A stretch of DNA of 64,000 nucleotides from positions 496,001 to 560,000 of the forward strand of contig CAVZAT010000006.1 in NCBI GenBank assembly GCA_963773335.1, given 5' to 3'. The translations under genes were made by a program, and so were the position numbers. Origin of the DNA: UBA4742 sp963773335 (GTDB lineage Bacteria; Actinomycetota; Acidimicrobiia; Acidimicrobiales; Acidimicrobilacustridaceae). Of the stretch, positions 45,593-54,680 are shown piece by piece. Position 1 is the first letter of the stretch; each line of letters begins with the position of its first letter. The notes beneath the pieces are model-generated. The model searched no databases, had not been told where the DNA came from, and was given only the letters and a program-made list of their open reading frames with translations.

Positions 45593-46645
45593 TCAGTTGA
45601 GGTGGAGGCTGGCCACGTAGGGGGCGACCAGGTTGAAGGTGGTGTTCGCCGCGTCGGCGGCGGCCAGGACCGTCACCACCACCGCGTGCTCGCCGTGAAC
45701 GGTGAGGGTGGCCTGGCCAGCCACGGCCTCACCCAGCTCGGTCCCCGTGTAGGAGATGACGGTGGCGGCTGTGCCGTCGGCCAGGACGATGTTGGTCGTT
45801 CCCTGCAGGTGGAGGTTCGTGGCTCGGCTCAACCCCTGTTCGGTCTGCTGCACGTAGTCGCTCAGGGGCAACGCCCCCGGCAGGGTCTGAGTGATGATGT
45901 TGAGGCTGGACCGGAATCCCCCGTAGTTCACGCCGGTCAGGTACCAGAGTTGGATGCCCCCGATGCTGGCGGGGGGTGGCTCCCAAGCGGTGTTGATCGA
46001 GATCGAGTACACGCCGCCGGGATCCGAGAACGGCGTGCTGTCCGGTGGCGGGGGAGCCAGGGTGGTGGTCGGTGCGGTCGTCGGAGAGGTCGAGGCTCCG
46101 GCCCCGCTTGAACCGGTGGTGGGGGTCACCAGGCCCTGGCTGGACGAGACGTGGGACTTGTGGCCCAGCAGTGAGACGGACAGCACGATGATGACGGCCA
46201 GGGCGACGGCGATGGCGGCACCGATCGACGCCCAGGACAGCCAGGCTCGGCCGGTGTCCGCCGGGCCCGCGTCCGCGGCCCCCGAGCTCGCCGGGCCGGT
46301 GCCGAACCCGTAGCCGAAGGTCGGCCCGGGTGTGCCGGTGCCGGGCGATCCGTAGCTCGACGATCCGTATCCTCCGGTGCCCCACCCAACACTCGGCCCG
46401 GGATTCGACGCGACCGAACCTTGGTGGGTGAAGCTGTCCGGCCGGCTGTTACCCGGGCCCGGACTCGTCGGAGGCGGGGACGGACTCGAGGGCGGAGACG
46501 GTGGCGCGGCGCCCCATGCGCCGGGAGGGGGAGGCGCGGTGTGGGGGACCTGGGCCCGCGTGTCGTCGGTCCAGGTCGAGCCGTCCCACCATCGGAGCTG
46601 GGCAGCATCACTGGGATCGGCGTACCAGCCGGGAATCGGGCTCAT
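45593..46645 (-). CDS. DUF2510 membrane protein with extracellular domain
   Basis: The ~350-residue protein starts with a DUF2510 module (PGWYADPSDAAQLRWWDGSTWTDD). A Pro/Ser/Gly-rich cytosolic linker follows, then one membrane helix (IGAAIAVALAVIIVLSVSLLG, about residue 145). A Ser/Thr/Pro-rich stalk and an extracytoplasmic domain (~230-350) end in NTTFNLVAPYVASLHLN. DUF2510 is common in actinobacterial envelope proteins of unknown role. ATG 46645 overlaps the preceding gene's stop by 4 nt (ATGA), and the two share domain order. Confidence 0.75.
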   Translation of the reverse strand: MSPIPGWYADPSDAAQLRWWDGSTWTDDTRAQVPHTAPPPPGAWGAAPPSPPSSPSPPPTSPGPGNSRPDSFTHQGSVASNPGPSVGWGTGGYGSSSYGSPGTGTPGPTFGYGFGTGPASSGAADAGPADTGRAWLSWASIGAAIAVALAVIIVLSVSLLGHKSHVSSSQGLVTPTTGSSGAGASTSPTTAPTTTLAPPPPDSTPFSDPGGVYSISINTAWEPPPASIGGIQLWYLTGVNYGGFRSSLNIITQTLPGALPLSDYVQQTEQGLSRATNLHLQGTTNIVLADGTAATVISYTGTELGEAVAGQATLTVHGEHAVVVTVLAAADAANTTFNLVAPYVASLHLN

Positions 46646-47532
46646 GACGAGGTCAGCTGGATGGTACGGGCATAGGGCAGCAGCGCGGTCAGGCAGGTCG
46701 CGGCCGCCGCCGCGGGGCACAGCACCAGCACCATGGCGCCGAGGTCGCCCTTGGAGGTCACCAGCGCATCACCCACGAGGTCGGCTCCGGCGTTGTCGGG
46801 ATGCGACGGGTTCGTGTGCAGGTGGATGAGGCCCGCCGGGGCGCCGTCCGCCAGCTGGTCGGTCCCGGTCCCATCGACCAGGTACAAGACGCCGGGATCG
46901 ACCCGGGTGCCCTTGGGGTCGAGCTGCTGGGCGTCGGACTGGGTGAGGTTGGCGACCGACTGGGGCGCGTCCAGCCGCGCCGGCAGCACCTGGACTTTCG
47001 CCGAGTTGGCGGGGTCGAGGCTGACCGTCCAGGTGGCCGAGTTGGAGGTGCCGGGGGGGCCGACCTTCCAGTTGGCCCCGGTGGCCATCGTGTAGAGCGA
47101 CCCGCTGTCGGTGTACACGGAGTCCGAAGGGCCGACGGTCACCCCGGGCGCCACCGAGGTGGTCGATCCAGAATCGGCGACGGTGTTCGGGGTCACGCCG
47201 GTGCTGTGCGACGAGATGACCACGATGCCTACGACGAAGATCACAGCCGCGACCGCCAAACCGATCCACAGCAGGGGCGATCGGCTCGGGGCCGACGGAG
47301 CCGGTCTCGACGGTGGCGGAGTCGGGGACTGGAAGAGGGTATCGGGTGAGATGTCGAAGTGGGGCGGAGCGTTACGGGCATCGGCCTCGGTCGATCCGGG
47401 TGCCGAGGGCCGAGCGGTGACCGGTGTTGGGCCGGGTGGTCGCACCTCTGAGCTCCAGGTCGATCCGTCCCACCAGCGCACACCGGGTTGGCCCCCCGGA
47501 TCCTGGTACCAACCTGGTTCGCCGGCGCTCAT
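46642..47532 (-). CDS. DUF2510 membrane protein, paralogue of the next gene
   Basis: The 296-residue protein has an N-terminal DUF2510 module (PGWYQDPGGQPGVRWWDGSTW) and a Pro/Ser linker. One membrane helix (LLWIGLAVAAVIFVVGIVVI, ~100-120) leads to an extracytoplasmic domain with a single Cys pair near the end (VLVLCPAAAAATCLTALL). The plan is the same as in the downstream gene, although sequence similarity outside DUF2510 is low. GGAGG precedes ATG 47532. Both genes probably form a two-gene envelope operon; function unknown. Confidence 0.75.
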   Translation of the reverse strand: MSAGEPGWYQDPGGQPGVRWWDGSTWSSEVRPPGPTPVTARPSAPGSTEADARNAPPHFDISPDTLFQSPTPPPSRPAPSAPSRSPLLWIGLAVAAVIFVVGIVVISSHSTGVTPNTVADSGSTTSVAPGVTVGPSDSVYTDSGSLYTMATGANWKVGPPGTSNSATWTVSLDPANSAKVQVLPARLDAPQSVANLTQSDAQQLDPKGTRVDPGVLYLVDGTGTDQLADGAPAGLIHLHTNPSHPDNAGADLVGDALVTSKGDLGAMVLVLCPAAAAATCLTALLPYARTIQLTSS

Positions 47533-47659
47533 CACACCTCCGTCGGCCGCCGCTCGATCCACCTTGAGTCTGACACGATGGACACCTCGACGCGCCCATC
47601 TCGGTCGACCTGACCACCGCGAACACCCGTGGGAGCGGGCGGGCACAAGTGCCAGACGT

Positions 47660-48673
47660 TCAGTCGAGGTCTGGCCAACGACGCTTGGGCGTGCGGCGGC
47701 GCTTGGGCCCACGGTCGCCCAACTGCCAGGTGCGTCGCCAGGCGCCCAGCTCGGGACCCTGAAGCGTCGGGGTCTCGCCGCGGTGCGCCCGTTGGCGCGC
47801 CGTCCACCAGTCGTCGCGGGTCTCGTCGGCCAACCCCGCCACCGAGGCCTCGATCCGGGCGCCGAACCGGCGGGAGTCCTCCTCGTCACGAGCCCGCATG
47901 GGCGCGCCGAAGGTGATGGTGGTGGACGACGGCTGGGGGATCGAGCGACCCTTGCGCAGGATGCGCCCGGTTCCTTCCAGGTGGATGGGCACCACCGGCA
48001 CGTCGCAGCGCATCGACAAGTAGGCGGCACCGCCGCGGAAGGGCTGACCCCAACCGTCGGGGCTGCGTCCCCCCTCGGGGAAGATCAACATGCTCCAGCC
48101 CTCGTCGATCAGGGCGGCGGCGTCGTCGGCCGACTTGCGACCCACCCTGGTCCGCTCGATGGGGATGGCGCCGATGACCAGCGCGGAGAGCGGCGCGGTG
48201 ATGCGGTTGCCGAAGAAGTAATCGGCGGCCGCGGCGATGAAGATGTGGTGTCGCCACGGCTCGGGGATGGCAGACAGCGTGAGCGGGGTGTCGACGTGGC
48301 TGTGGTGGTTGGCCGCGAAGATGACCGGACCCTCGAGGTCAGCCAGGCGGTCCAGGCCCCGGATGCGGGGCGCGGCCAGGGCGCGCAGCGCGGGGGTGAC
48401 CGCGCCCTCGAGCAGCAGCACCCGGGCCATGCGGGCCGGGTAGCGCCGGGCCCACTCGGTGTCGTAGTTGGCACCCACTGGGCTGGGTCGGCGTGGCACC
48501 TCGACACCGCCTGGGGTGGTCGGGGCCAGCACCGGGAAGGCCAGCTGGCGGCGGATGGCGGCCACGCTCGTTCGCCCGGCAGTCACCGCCGTGGTCCGGT
48601 TCAGCGGGATGCGCTTGGCCAGCTCGCGGACCTTGCGCACCGGCGCCCCGCTCGGCCCCGACGAGTCGGTCAC
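47660..48673 (-). CDS. 1-acylglycerol-3-phosphate acyltransferase (PlsC-like)
   Basis: The 337-residue protein contains the PlsC acyltransferase motifs. ANHHSHVDTPL holds HxxxxD, GAIPIERTR is block II, IFPEGGRSPDG is block III, and VPVVPIHLEGT follows. A basic C-terminal tail (KRRRTPKRRWPD) could contact membrane phospholipids. It would esterify a lysophospholipid or related alcohol. Start GTG 48673 overlaps the LarA-like gene stop by 4 nt (GTGA). It is the last gene of the TetR-flanked lipid operon, which runs back to 53981. Confidence 0.85.
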   Translation of the reverse strand: MTDSSGPSGAPVRKVRELAKRIPLNRTTAVTAGRTSVAAIRRQLAFPVLAPTTPGGVEVPRRPSPVGANYDTEWARRYPARMARVLLLEGAVTPALRALAAPRIRGLDRLADLEGPVIFAANHHSHVDTPLTLSAIPEPWRHHIFIAAAADYFFGNRITAPLSALVIGAIPIERTRVGRKSADDAAALIDEGWSMLIFPEGGRSPDGWGQPFRGGAAYLSMRCDVPVVPIHLEGTGRILRKGRSIPQPSSTTITFGAPMRARDEEDSRRFGARIEASVAGLADETRDDWWTARQRAHRGETPTLQGPELGAWRRTWQLGDRGPKRRRTPKRRWPDLD

Positions 48674-50277
48674 GTCACGTCCGCCATGAGCACGGGTGGG
48701 TTGTGCAGGTGGGTGATGGAGGCGTCGCGCCCGACCGTGTCCGATGCGATCTCCAATGCGTCCTGCAGGGTTGAGGCCGGCATGAAGCCCAAACGGCGCA
48801 CCGCCCGGGTGTCGCCGCCCACGATGATCACCCGTCCCAGGTGCTGGAGCGCGTGCGCACCCCAGTACCACATGTAGAAGGGATGCACGCCGTGGTAGGC
48901 GTAGGAGGTGCGGTACAGGTGGCGGTACCACTCGTCGGTGGCGAAGCCGACTTCGTACTTGGCCTCGATCTCGACCGGGTCGGTGGTCTCGGCCAACACC
49001 TGCTCGAAGAAGTCGATGTAGCTGGGGTGGTGCACGGGGTGGAACTCCCAGGGCGTGGGGTGGCTCAGGATGAGCACCCCGCCTTCGCGCACCGGCGGCT
49101 TGCCCCGATAGAGGTTGAAGAAGTACCCGAGCCCGAGGCACATGACCAGGATCGGGTTCATGATCGAGTTGACGTTGTAGGGGCAGATGTAGGGCAGTCC
49201 CATGGTCAGGATGTCGGTCTGGCCGTCGACCGGCACCAGGTGTTGGCGCAGCACCATCTGGGTGGTCTTCTCGTGCACGGCTTCCACCTCGCCGGCCTGC
49301 ACCGATGTCATCTGGTGCGGCGCTTTCCATCCCTGGAAGGCCGCCCGGCGCTGGCGGGCCGACATGCGGTCGAGGCCGGCCTTCATGCCCAGGAACGTGA
49401 GCCGGTCGCGCCCGGACCACTCCCACTCGCGCTTCTGCAGCACGCTGAGCGGGCCCTCGGTGCCGAACACGTTGTTGTTGATGGTGGTCTCGATCTGGAA
49501 GACCTTCACCCCGGCGTCGCGCAGCACCTTGCCCATCCGCCAGTTGGACGAGTGCAGCTCGCTGTGGTGGCGATCCATGAACGACCGGGAGTGCTGCATG
49601 GTCTTGACGTTGTGGTGGTGGCGGATGCTGCGGTAGCTGGCCAGTCCGGTGGCCGTGCTCTTCCAGCCGCCGTCCATGGAGACGATGTTGATGTTCACGT
49701 AGACGAGCAGGTCGCTGTCGGCGGCGCGCTTGTTGATCTCCACCTCCTCGCCCTGGTCGGTGGTGCCCACCAGGGTCAGGTTGTCGAGGTCTTCGGCGTC
49801 GTGGTTGGAGAGCAGGCCATGGGGCGCGAACGAGTCGTAGACGCGGTCACCGACCGCATGGCGCAGCTCGTCTTCGGTCATGCGCCGGTGAAGGGCCAGC
49901 GCGGCGATGAGCTCGACGTCGTCGACGCCCGCGGCCGCGGCCAGGTCGAGCACCTGTTCGATGACCCGCTGGCGGATGTCGGGACGGCGCATCGGGGGAA
50001 GGGGCAGGGAGATGTCGTCGAAGGCGATGGTCAGCTTCATGCCCGGGCGAAGCAGGTCGGGCAGCGGCGCGCTGTCACCCTCGGGGTTGAGCAGGGCGTG
50101 GTGGATGGCGCCCTCGATGTCGTCGAGCGGTTCGAGCGGCTCGGAGGGGTAGATGACCCGGCTGCGCCCGGGGGGCAGCTTCTCGAGCCGGAAGCTCTCG
50201 CCGTGGTGGAAGAGCACCGGCGGCGTCGACCGGTCGACGTCCAGCACGAACCCCGGACGTGGGGGCTTGATGGTCAT
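48670..50277 (-). CDS. LarA-like (DUF2088, lactate racemase domain) protein
   Basis: The 535-residue protein has the N-terminal DUF2088 fold seen in nickel-pincer lactate racemase LarA. RPGMKLTIAFDD is followed by LALHRRMTEDELRHAVG, whose His matches the catalytic His of LarA. VSMDGGWKS follows, whose Lys aligns with the cofactor-linked Lys. The LarA arginine after FDD is replaced, and one metal-site His is not evident. The C-terminal ~200 residues (HPTPWEFHPVHHPSYIDFFEQ, GGDTRAVRRLG) extend beyond LarA. Its reaction is unknown; the lipid-enzyme neighbours argue against simple lactate racemisation. It lies between a Zn-dehydrogenase (94-bp gap) and PlsC (4-nt overlap). Confidence 0.75.
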   Translation of the reverse strand: MTIKPPRPGFVLDVDRSTPPVLFHHGESFRLEKLPPGRSRVIYPSEPLEPLDDIEGAIHHALLNPEGDSAPLPDLLRPGMKLTIAFDDISLPLPPMRRPDIRQRVIEQVLDLAAAAGVDDVELIAALALHRRMTEDELRHAVGDRVYDSFAPHGLLSNHDAEDLDNLTLVGTTDQGEEVEINKRAADSDLLVYVNINIVSMDGGWKSTATGLASYRSIRHHHNVKTMQHSRSFMDRHHSELHSSNWRMGKVLRDAGVKVFQIETTINNNVFGTEGPLSVLQKREWEWSGRDRLTFLGMKAGLDRMSARQRRAAFQGWKAPHQMTSVQAGEVEAVHEKTTQMVLRQHLVPVDGQTDILTMGLPYICPYNVNSIMNPILVMCLGLGYFFNLYRGKPPVREGGVLILSHPTPWEFHPVHHPSYIDFFEQVLAETTDPVEIEAKYEVGFATDEWYRHLYRTSYAYHGVHPFYMWYWGAHALQHLGRVIIVGGDTRAVRRLGFMPASTLQDALEIASDTVGRDASITHLHNPPVLMADVT

Positions 50278-50371
50278 CCTGCTTGCTCCGCCGGTAGACG
50301 GTCGGAGCCGGCTTCGCCGATCCGTCGACGCTCGTCGAGCGGCTGCGTTCGGCTCCGCCGCGCTGGGGTGC

Positions 50372-51580
50372 TCATCGAGTTCTTTCCTTCTCTGCTCGGA
50401 GGTCGAAGGCGATCTTGACTCCGCCGCGGGGTCCAGCCCCGGCGGCGTGGGCGATGGCGTCGGTGTAGCGGGCCAAGGGATAGGTTGCGCTGACCAGGCG
50501 GCCGAGATCGGCGGCGGCCACCAACTCGAAGGCCAGGTCGAAGGTGCGGCGGGGGGTGCCCGCCGGACCCGCGTGTTCGGTGCCGTAGGCGTAGGCGCCG
50601 GTCAGGGTGATCTCGCGCTGCCACAGCCCGGTCAGGTCGATGTGGGTGTGGCCGGGCATCCCGACCATGGTGATCCGGCCCTTGGGGCGGACGACCGCCA
50701 GCGCATCGGCCAGGCTGGCCTCGCTGCCCACGCAGTCCATCACCACGTCGGCGCCGCCGGTCAGGCGGATGATGTCGCCGTCACCCAGGGCCATGGTGCC
50801 GGTGGCTCGACGCACGGCCCGGCGCAGCTCGCCCACCTCCACCACCGTGGTGGCCCCCAGCTCGTGAGCCAGCTCTCGCTGGACGGGGTACTTGGCGACG
50901 GCCACGATGGTCCCGGCCGGGGTCATCCGGCGCAGGGCGGCGATGGTGAGCAGACCCAGCGTGCCCGAGCCGATGACGGCCACGGTGTCGCCTTCGGCCA
51001 CCGCCGCGGCGAACGTACCGTGCACCGCGCACGCCGTCGGTTCGACCATGACCGCGGCTTGGTCGCTCATCTCGGTGGGCACCGGGTGCAGCTGGCTGGG
51101 GTGGGCCACCATCTGGGTGGACCACCCGCCGCCGGTGTCGCAGCAGAACCCGGACTGCAAGCCGGGTTCGAGGTCGCCGAAGGCGATTCGCTCGCAGTTG
51201 CCCAGGTCTCCACGGGCGCAGGCTGGGCAGGTGGGGGAGATATGTCGGGCCACGCAGCCCAGCACCGGCTCGAGCACCACCCGGTCGGATCCGTCCGTGC
51301 CCTCGCGGTCGGCCACCACCTCGTGGCCCGGGGTGAACGGGAAGGACACGATGGGCTCGAAGTAGCGCGACGAGGTGCCATCGATGGTCGACAGGTCGCT
51401 GCCGCAGATCCCCGACAAGCGGGGTCGGATGCGCACCCAATCGGGTCCCGGCAGCGCAGGAGGGTCGATGTCGCGCAGGCGCAGCGGTCCGACCTTGGCC
51501 CCGCCGCCGGGGACGGCCCGGCTGGCCACCATGGCCGCCGCGTACCGCGGCACGTTGCGTCCGAACTCGAGCGCCTTCAT
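50372..51580 (-). CDS. Zinc-binding alcohol dehydrogenase
   Basis: The 402-residue MDR enzyme has the catalytic zinc site in GICGSD, the GHEV motif (FTPGHEVV) and a Glu-Pro segment in VMVEPTACAVH. A structural zinc lobe carries cysteines in CPACARGDLGNC. The cofactor domain has VAVIGSGTLGLLTIAAL. It oxidises an alcohol or reduces an aldehyde with NAD(P). In this operon the natural role would be to act on the fatty alcohol or aldehyde from the upstream reductase, which is inference. ATG 51580 overlaps the corrected stop of the upstream gene by 4 nt. Confidence 0.88.
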   Translation of the reverse strand: MKALEFGRNVPRYAAAMVASRAVPGGGAKVGPLRLRDIDPPALPGPDWVRIRPRLSGICGSDLSTIDGTSSRYFEPIVSFPFTPGHEVVADREGTDGSDRVVLEPVLGCVARHISPTCPACARGDLGNCERIAFGDLEPGLQSGFCCDTGGGWSTQMVAHPSQLHPVPTEMSDQAAVMVEPTACAVHGTFAAAVAEGDTVAVIGSGTLGLLTIAALRRMTPAGTIVAVAKYPVQRELAHELGATTVVEVGELRRAVRRATGTMALGDGDIIRLTGGADVVMDCVGSEASLADALAVVRPKGRITMVGMPGHTHIDLTGLWQREITLTGAYAYGTEHAGPAGTPRRTFDLAFELVAAADLGRLVSATYPLARYTDAIAHAAGAGPRGGVKIAFDLRAEKERTR

Positions 51581-53981
51581 GGCCGAGTCCCCTGGGCCGA
51601 CGATCGTCGGGCGGCGTCGCGCTCGTGCGCGCGCGGGCGCCGATGGGCACCAGCACCCGGGGGGCGCCGGCCGACTTGGACCAGTGCTCGACCAGCCAGC
51701 CCCGCTTGCGGGCCAGGGTGGCGAGGCGGGTCTCGGGGTTGACGGCCACCGGGAAGCCAACGGCTTCGAGCATGGGCAGGTCACTGGTCGAATCGGCGTA
51801 GGCCACCGCTTCGCGCAGGTCGAGGCCGTTGGCCTCGGCGAAGTCCATCAGGGCCTGAGCCCGCGTCTCGCCGGTGGGCGGCACCTCGGTGAGCTCGCCG
51901 TCGTAGGTGCCGTCGGGGCGGCGGCCCAGCGAGGCGCACACCATGTCGTCGAACAGCGGCCGCAACGGCTCCACCACGAAATCGAGGGCGCCGGTGATCA
52001 GCACCGTGCGGTGGCCCAGCCGGCGGTGCTCGCGCACCCGCCGGATGGCCGCCGGGAAGGACTTGGCCAGGATGAGCTGGCTGAACATCTCTGCTGCGTC
52101 CTGGTCGATCTGATCCATGGGAGCGTGGTCGTAGCGGCGGTAGAACAGGCGCAGGAAGTCGCTGCGGTCCTTGCGGTCCAGCGCCAGCAGCGACGGGGCC
52201 TCGACGAGGGTCCGGGCCACGAAGCGCAGCCGCTCGTCGCGGGGCAGCCGCCGGGTAGCCAACCACGAGTAAGAAGCCACCACGTTGGAGGCGATGAGCG
52301 TGTTCTCGAGGTCGAAGGCGGCCAGCTGGCGCTCCGGGGACAGTACCTGGCCGCGCAGTCGCTCGGCGCGGTTGGGGCCGACCCGCCCGCCGGGGGTGGT
52401 GCGCACCCGACCGTGCTCGACCACCGAGGGCAGGTGGATCTCGCGCACGTAGTGGTCCCACTCGATGACGCGGGGATCGAAGCAGAAGCGGGCCTGGTCC
52501 TCGGGGGTCTGGGCGTCCCACAGTGCCAGCAGCCGATCGAGGCCGTAGACGGCCTCGCACTCCGCATACGCCCCGTACAGCTCGACGTAGCCCAGAGCCC
52601 GCTCGGCCTCCTCGCGGCGTTCTTCGATGGTGGCCCCGAACTGGGCCTGGCGGCCACGCAGGGGCAGGGCGGTCAGCACCTTCTCGGCCCGCTCCAGGGC
52701 GGTCTTGGCCCGGCTCAGCTGCGACTGCACCCGGCCCCGGCCGGGGAACGACCAGGTGGGCACGACGATGGGTTGGCCCTCGTGGTCATAGAGCGGGTGC
52801 TCGAGGAACCAGTTGCTGACCAGGTCGACCAACCGGCGGTAGCGCAACGGGTTCTGCGACCCTGACGCCACCTGCACCACCTCGGGCATCGCGGTGCCCG
52901 AGGCATCGCGCTCGGGACCCTTGGCGGCCACCGCGATCAGCGCACCCACCACCAGGTCGACCGGGATGACGTCGACGATGCCCTCGGGCACGCCGGGGAA
53001 CTCCTTGAGCAGGCCCCGGGCGTAGGAGATGATCACCGGCTCGGCCATGCGGAAACCGCGGATCCACCCCGGGCGGGGCTCGGCCAGGGCGGACTCGATG
53101 ATGGAAGGGCGCACGACGCTGATGGGCACCGCGCCATGGGTCTCGACCAGGGCCCGTTCGCCCAGCGCCTTGGTGTAGGCGTACGCGTCGGGCCATCCAA
53201 GCGACGCCGCCCGGGCCCTCCCGGCCTCGACCAACCGGTCGCTGACCCACCGGGCCCGCAGCTGCTCGGTCTTGGCCGCCAGGGCCGGGGTGCCCGCCGC
53301 GCCCAGCTCGGCCCGGGCCGCCTTGCGGAACCGGGCCAGCTCTTCGGGGGTGCGGCTCCGGGCCTCGGCGTCGCTGCGGGCCCGCCGGGCGCCGTCGACC
53401 TCGGCGCGCCAGCTCACGTCCACGAAGAACGGGCTCTCGTCCACCATCTGCTCGAGGGCGGCACCGCGCCGGTTGCCGGCCACGTAGCAGGTGGACACGG
53501 CCACCAGGTGCGGGGTGACGCCCAGTTCGTTGAGCGTGGCCGCGATGCGCATGGGGCCGAGCAGGTTGACCTCGACCGCGGAGTCGAGGGGTGAGTCGAA
53601 CGACACGGTGGCGGCCGAGTGGATGACGATGTCGCAACTGGCCAGGACGGCCCGCCCGGCCTGGTCGAGGCCCAGGCCGTCGCGGCTGACGTCGCCGGCC
53701 ACCGCCGAGAGGCGCCGGGCGACGAGGTCGTCGAATGCGGTGGTTCGTCCGCCTGCGTCACCCGGGCCCGAGTGCTCGGCCCGGAGCCGGTCGAAGGCGT
53801 CGTTCTTGACGATCTCTCGGGTCACCCGCTGTTGCACCGAGGAGCGCTTGCCGGCGCGGACCAGCAGCACGATCTCGCAGTCGGGCACCTCGCGCAGCAG
53901 TCGCTCGACCAGGGCCGTGCCCAGGAAGCCCGTGGCGCCGGTGACGAAGAGGCGCTTGCCGGCGAGGGTCTCGGCGATCAT
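51577..53981 (-). CDS. Fatty-acyl-CoA-reductase-like SDR fused to HAD-IB hydrolase (indel near the 3' end)
   Basis: Residues ~1-400 are an extended SDR of the thioester/fatty-acyl reductase type (PF07993): VTGATGFLGTALVERLL, HSAATVSFD and the active-site YAYTK. Residues ~560-780 are a HAD-IB domain with FDLENTLIAS, LITGALDFVVEPL and YADSTSDLPML. HAD motif I has Glu where the second Asp is usual. As written the frame runs on to 50781 through antisense-like sequence. A -1 or +2 change in the CG run near 51632 restores an end ...RSSAQGTRP whose TGA overlaps the dehydrogenase ATG (ATGA), giving ~801 residues. Probable role: acyl-CoA reduction to aldehyde or alcohol for a wax or ether-type lipid. 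Confidence 0.82.
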
Positions 53982-54001
53982 CCTCCTGTTCTAGCAAAGA
54001 T

Positions 54002-54021
54002 CATCTACCATTTGGTAGATG
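54002..54021. promoter_or_regulatory. TetR operator in the divergent lipid-operon promoter
   Basis: CATCTACCATTTGGTAGATG is a palindrome with perfect 9-bp arms around TT. It ends on the ATG of the TetR gene and lies 20 bp upstream of the reductase start on the other strand. TACCAT inside it is placed as a -10 box for a leaderless tetR transcript, so binding would block both genes. Confidence 0.75.
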
Positions 54022-54618
54022 ACGACTCGCGATCGGGTGCTGGAGGAGGCGTTGGTGTCGTTCGGCACCCGCGGCTACGAGGCCACGTCACTCGACCAGG
54101 TGGCAGCCGAGCTGGGCATCCGCAAGCAGACCATCCTCTACTACTTCCCGTCCAAGGCGGAGTTGCTCGACGCGGTCATCGACATGGGTTCCGCTTCGTT
54201 GGTGGAGACGTTGGAAGCGGCGCTGAGCGATGCCGGATCGGGCTGGGAGCGCATGGAGGCCGTCATTCGATCGGTCTTCCGCCTGGCTTTGCGGCGACCC
54301 GAGCTGCTGGGCCTGCTGCGGGAGGTCAGCCGGCTGGGCGCGCCGACCGCCACCCGGTTGAGCGACAACCTCGACCCGCTCGTGAAGCGGGCCCGAGAGT
54401 TCCTGGAGGCGGAGATGGCGGCCGGCCGGTTCCGCACCACCGATGCCCGTCTGCTGCTGTTGTCCACCTACTCCACCGTGCTGGGCGTGGCCACCGAGGT
54501 CGAGGTGCTGCGGGCGGTGGGCATCGAGCCCACGCTGCGCTCGATGGTTGTGCGCCGGCGCGAGCTGCTGCGCTTCCTGCACTCGGCCCTGGTGGTGGAC
54601 GAAGCCGTTCCCGCCTGA
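54019..54618 (+). CDS. TetR-family transcriptional regulator
   Basis: The 199-residue protein has the TetR helix-turn-helix at ~5-50 (VLEEALVSFGTRGYEATSLDQVAAELGIRKQTILYYFPSKAELL region). A helical ligand domain follows, including RELLRFLHSALV at the end. Its ATG is part of the 20-bp palindrome, which suggests autorepression. The divergent operon encodes acyl-reductase, dehydrogenase, LarA-like and acyltransferase genes, so an acyl-CoA or lipid ligand is a reasonable guess. No ribosome binding site is visible, so the message is probably leaderless. Confidence 0.9.
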   Translation: MTTRDRVLEEALVSFGTRGYEATSLDQVAAELGIRKQTILYYFPSKAELLDAVIDMGSASLVETLEAALSDAGSGWERMEAVIRSVFRLALRRPELLGLLREVSRLGAPTATRLSDNLDPLVKRAREFLEAEMAAGRFRTTDARLLLLSTYSTVLGVATEVEVLRAVGIEPTLRSMVVRRRELLRFLHSALVVDEAVPA

Positions 54619-54680
54619 CCCCCCACCGGCTCGGTGCGTGCACGGCCAGCCCGGAGGGGGACGGTACGCCGGAGGCTGGG

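Noticed and set aside
50781..51576. Extension of the reductase-HAD frame to a 1066-residue protein
   Set aside because: The extra ~265 residues are Arg/Gly/Pro-rich and overlay the zinc-dehydrogenase gene on the same strand in another frame. A small indel restores a stop that overlaps the dehydrogenase start.
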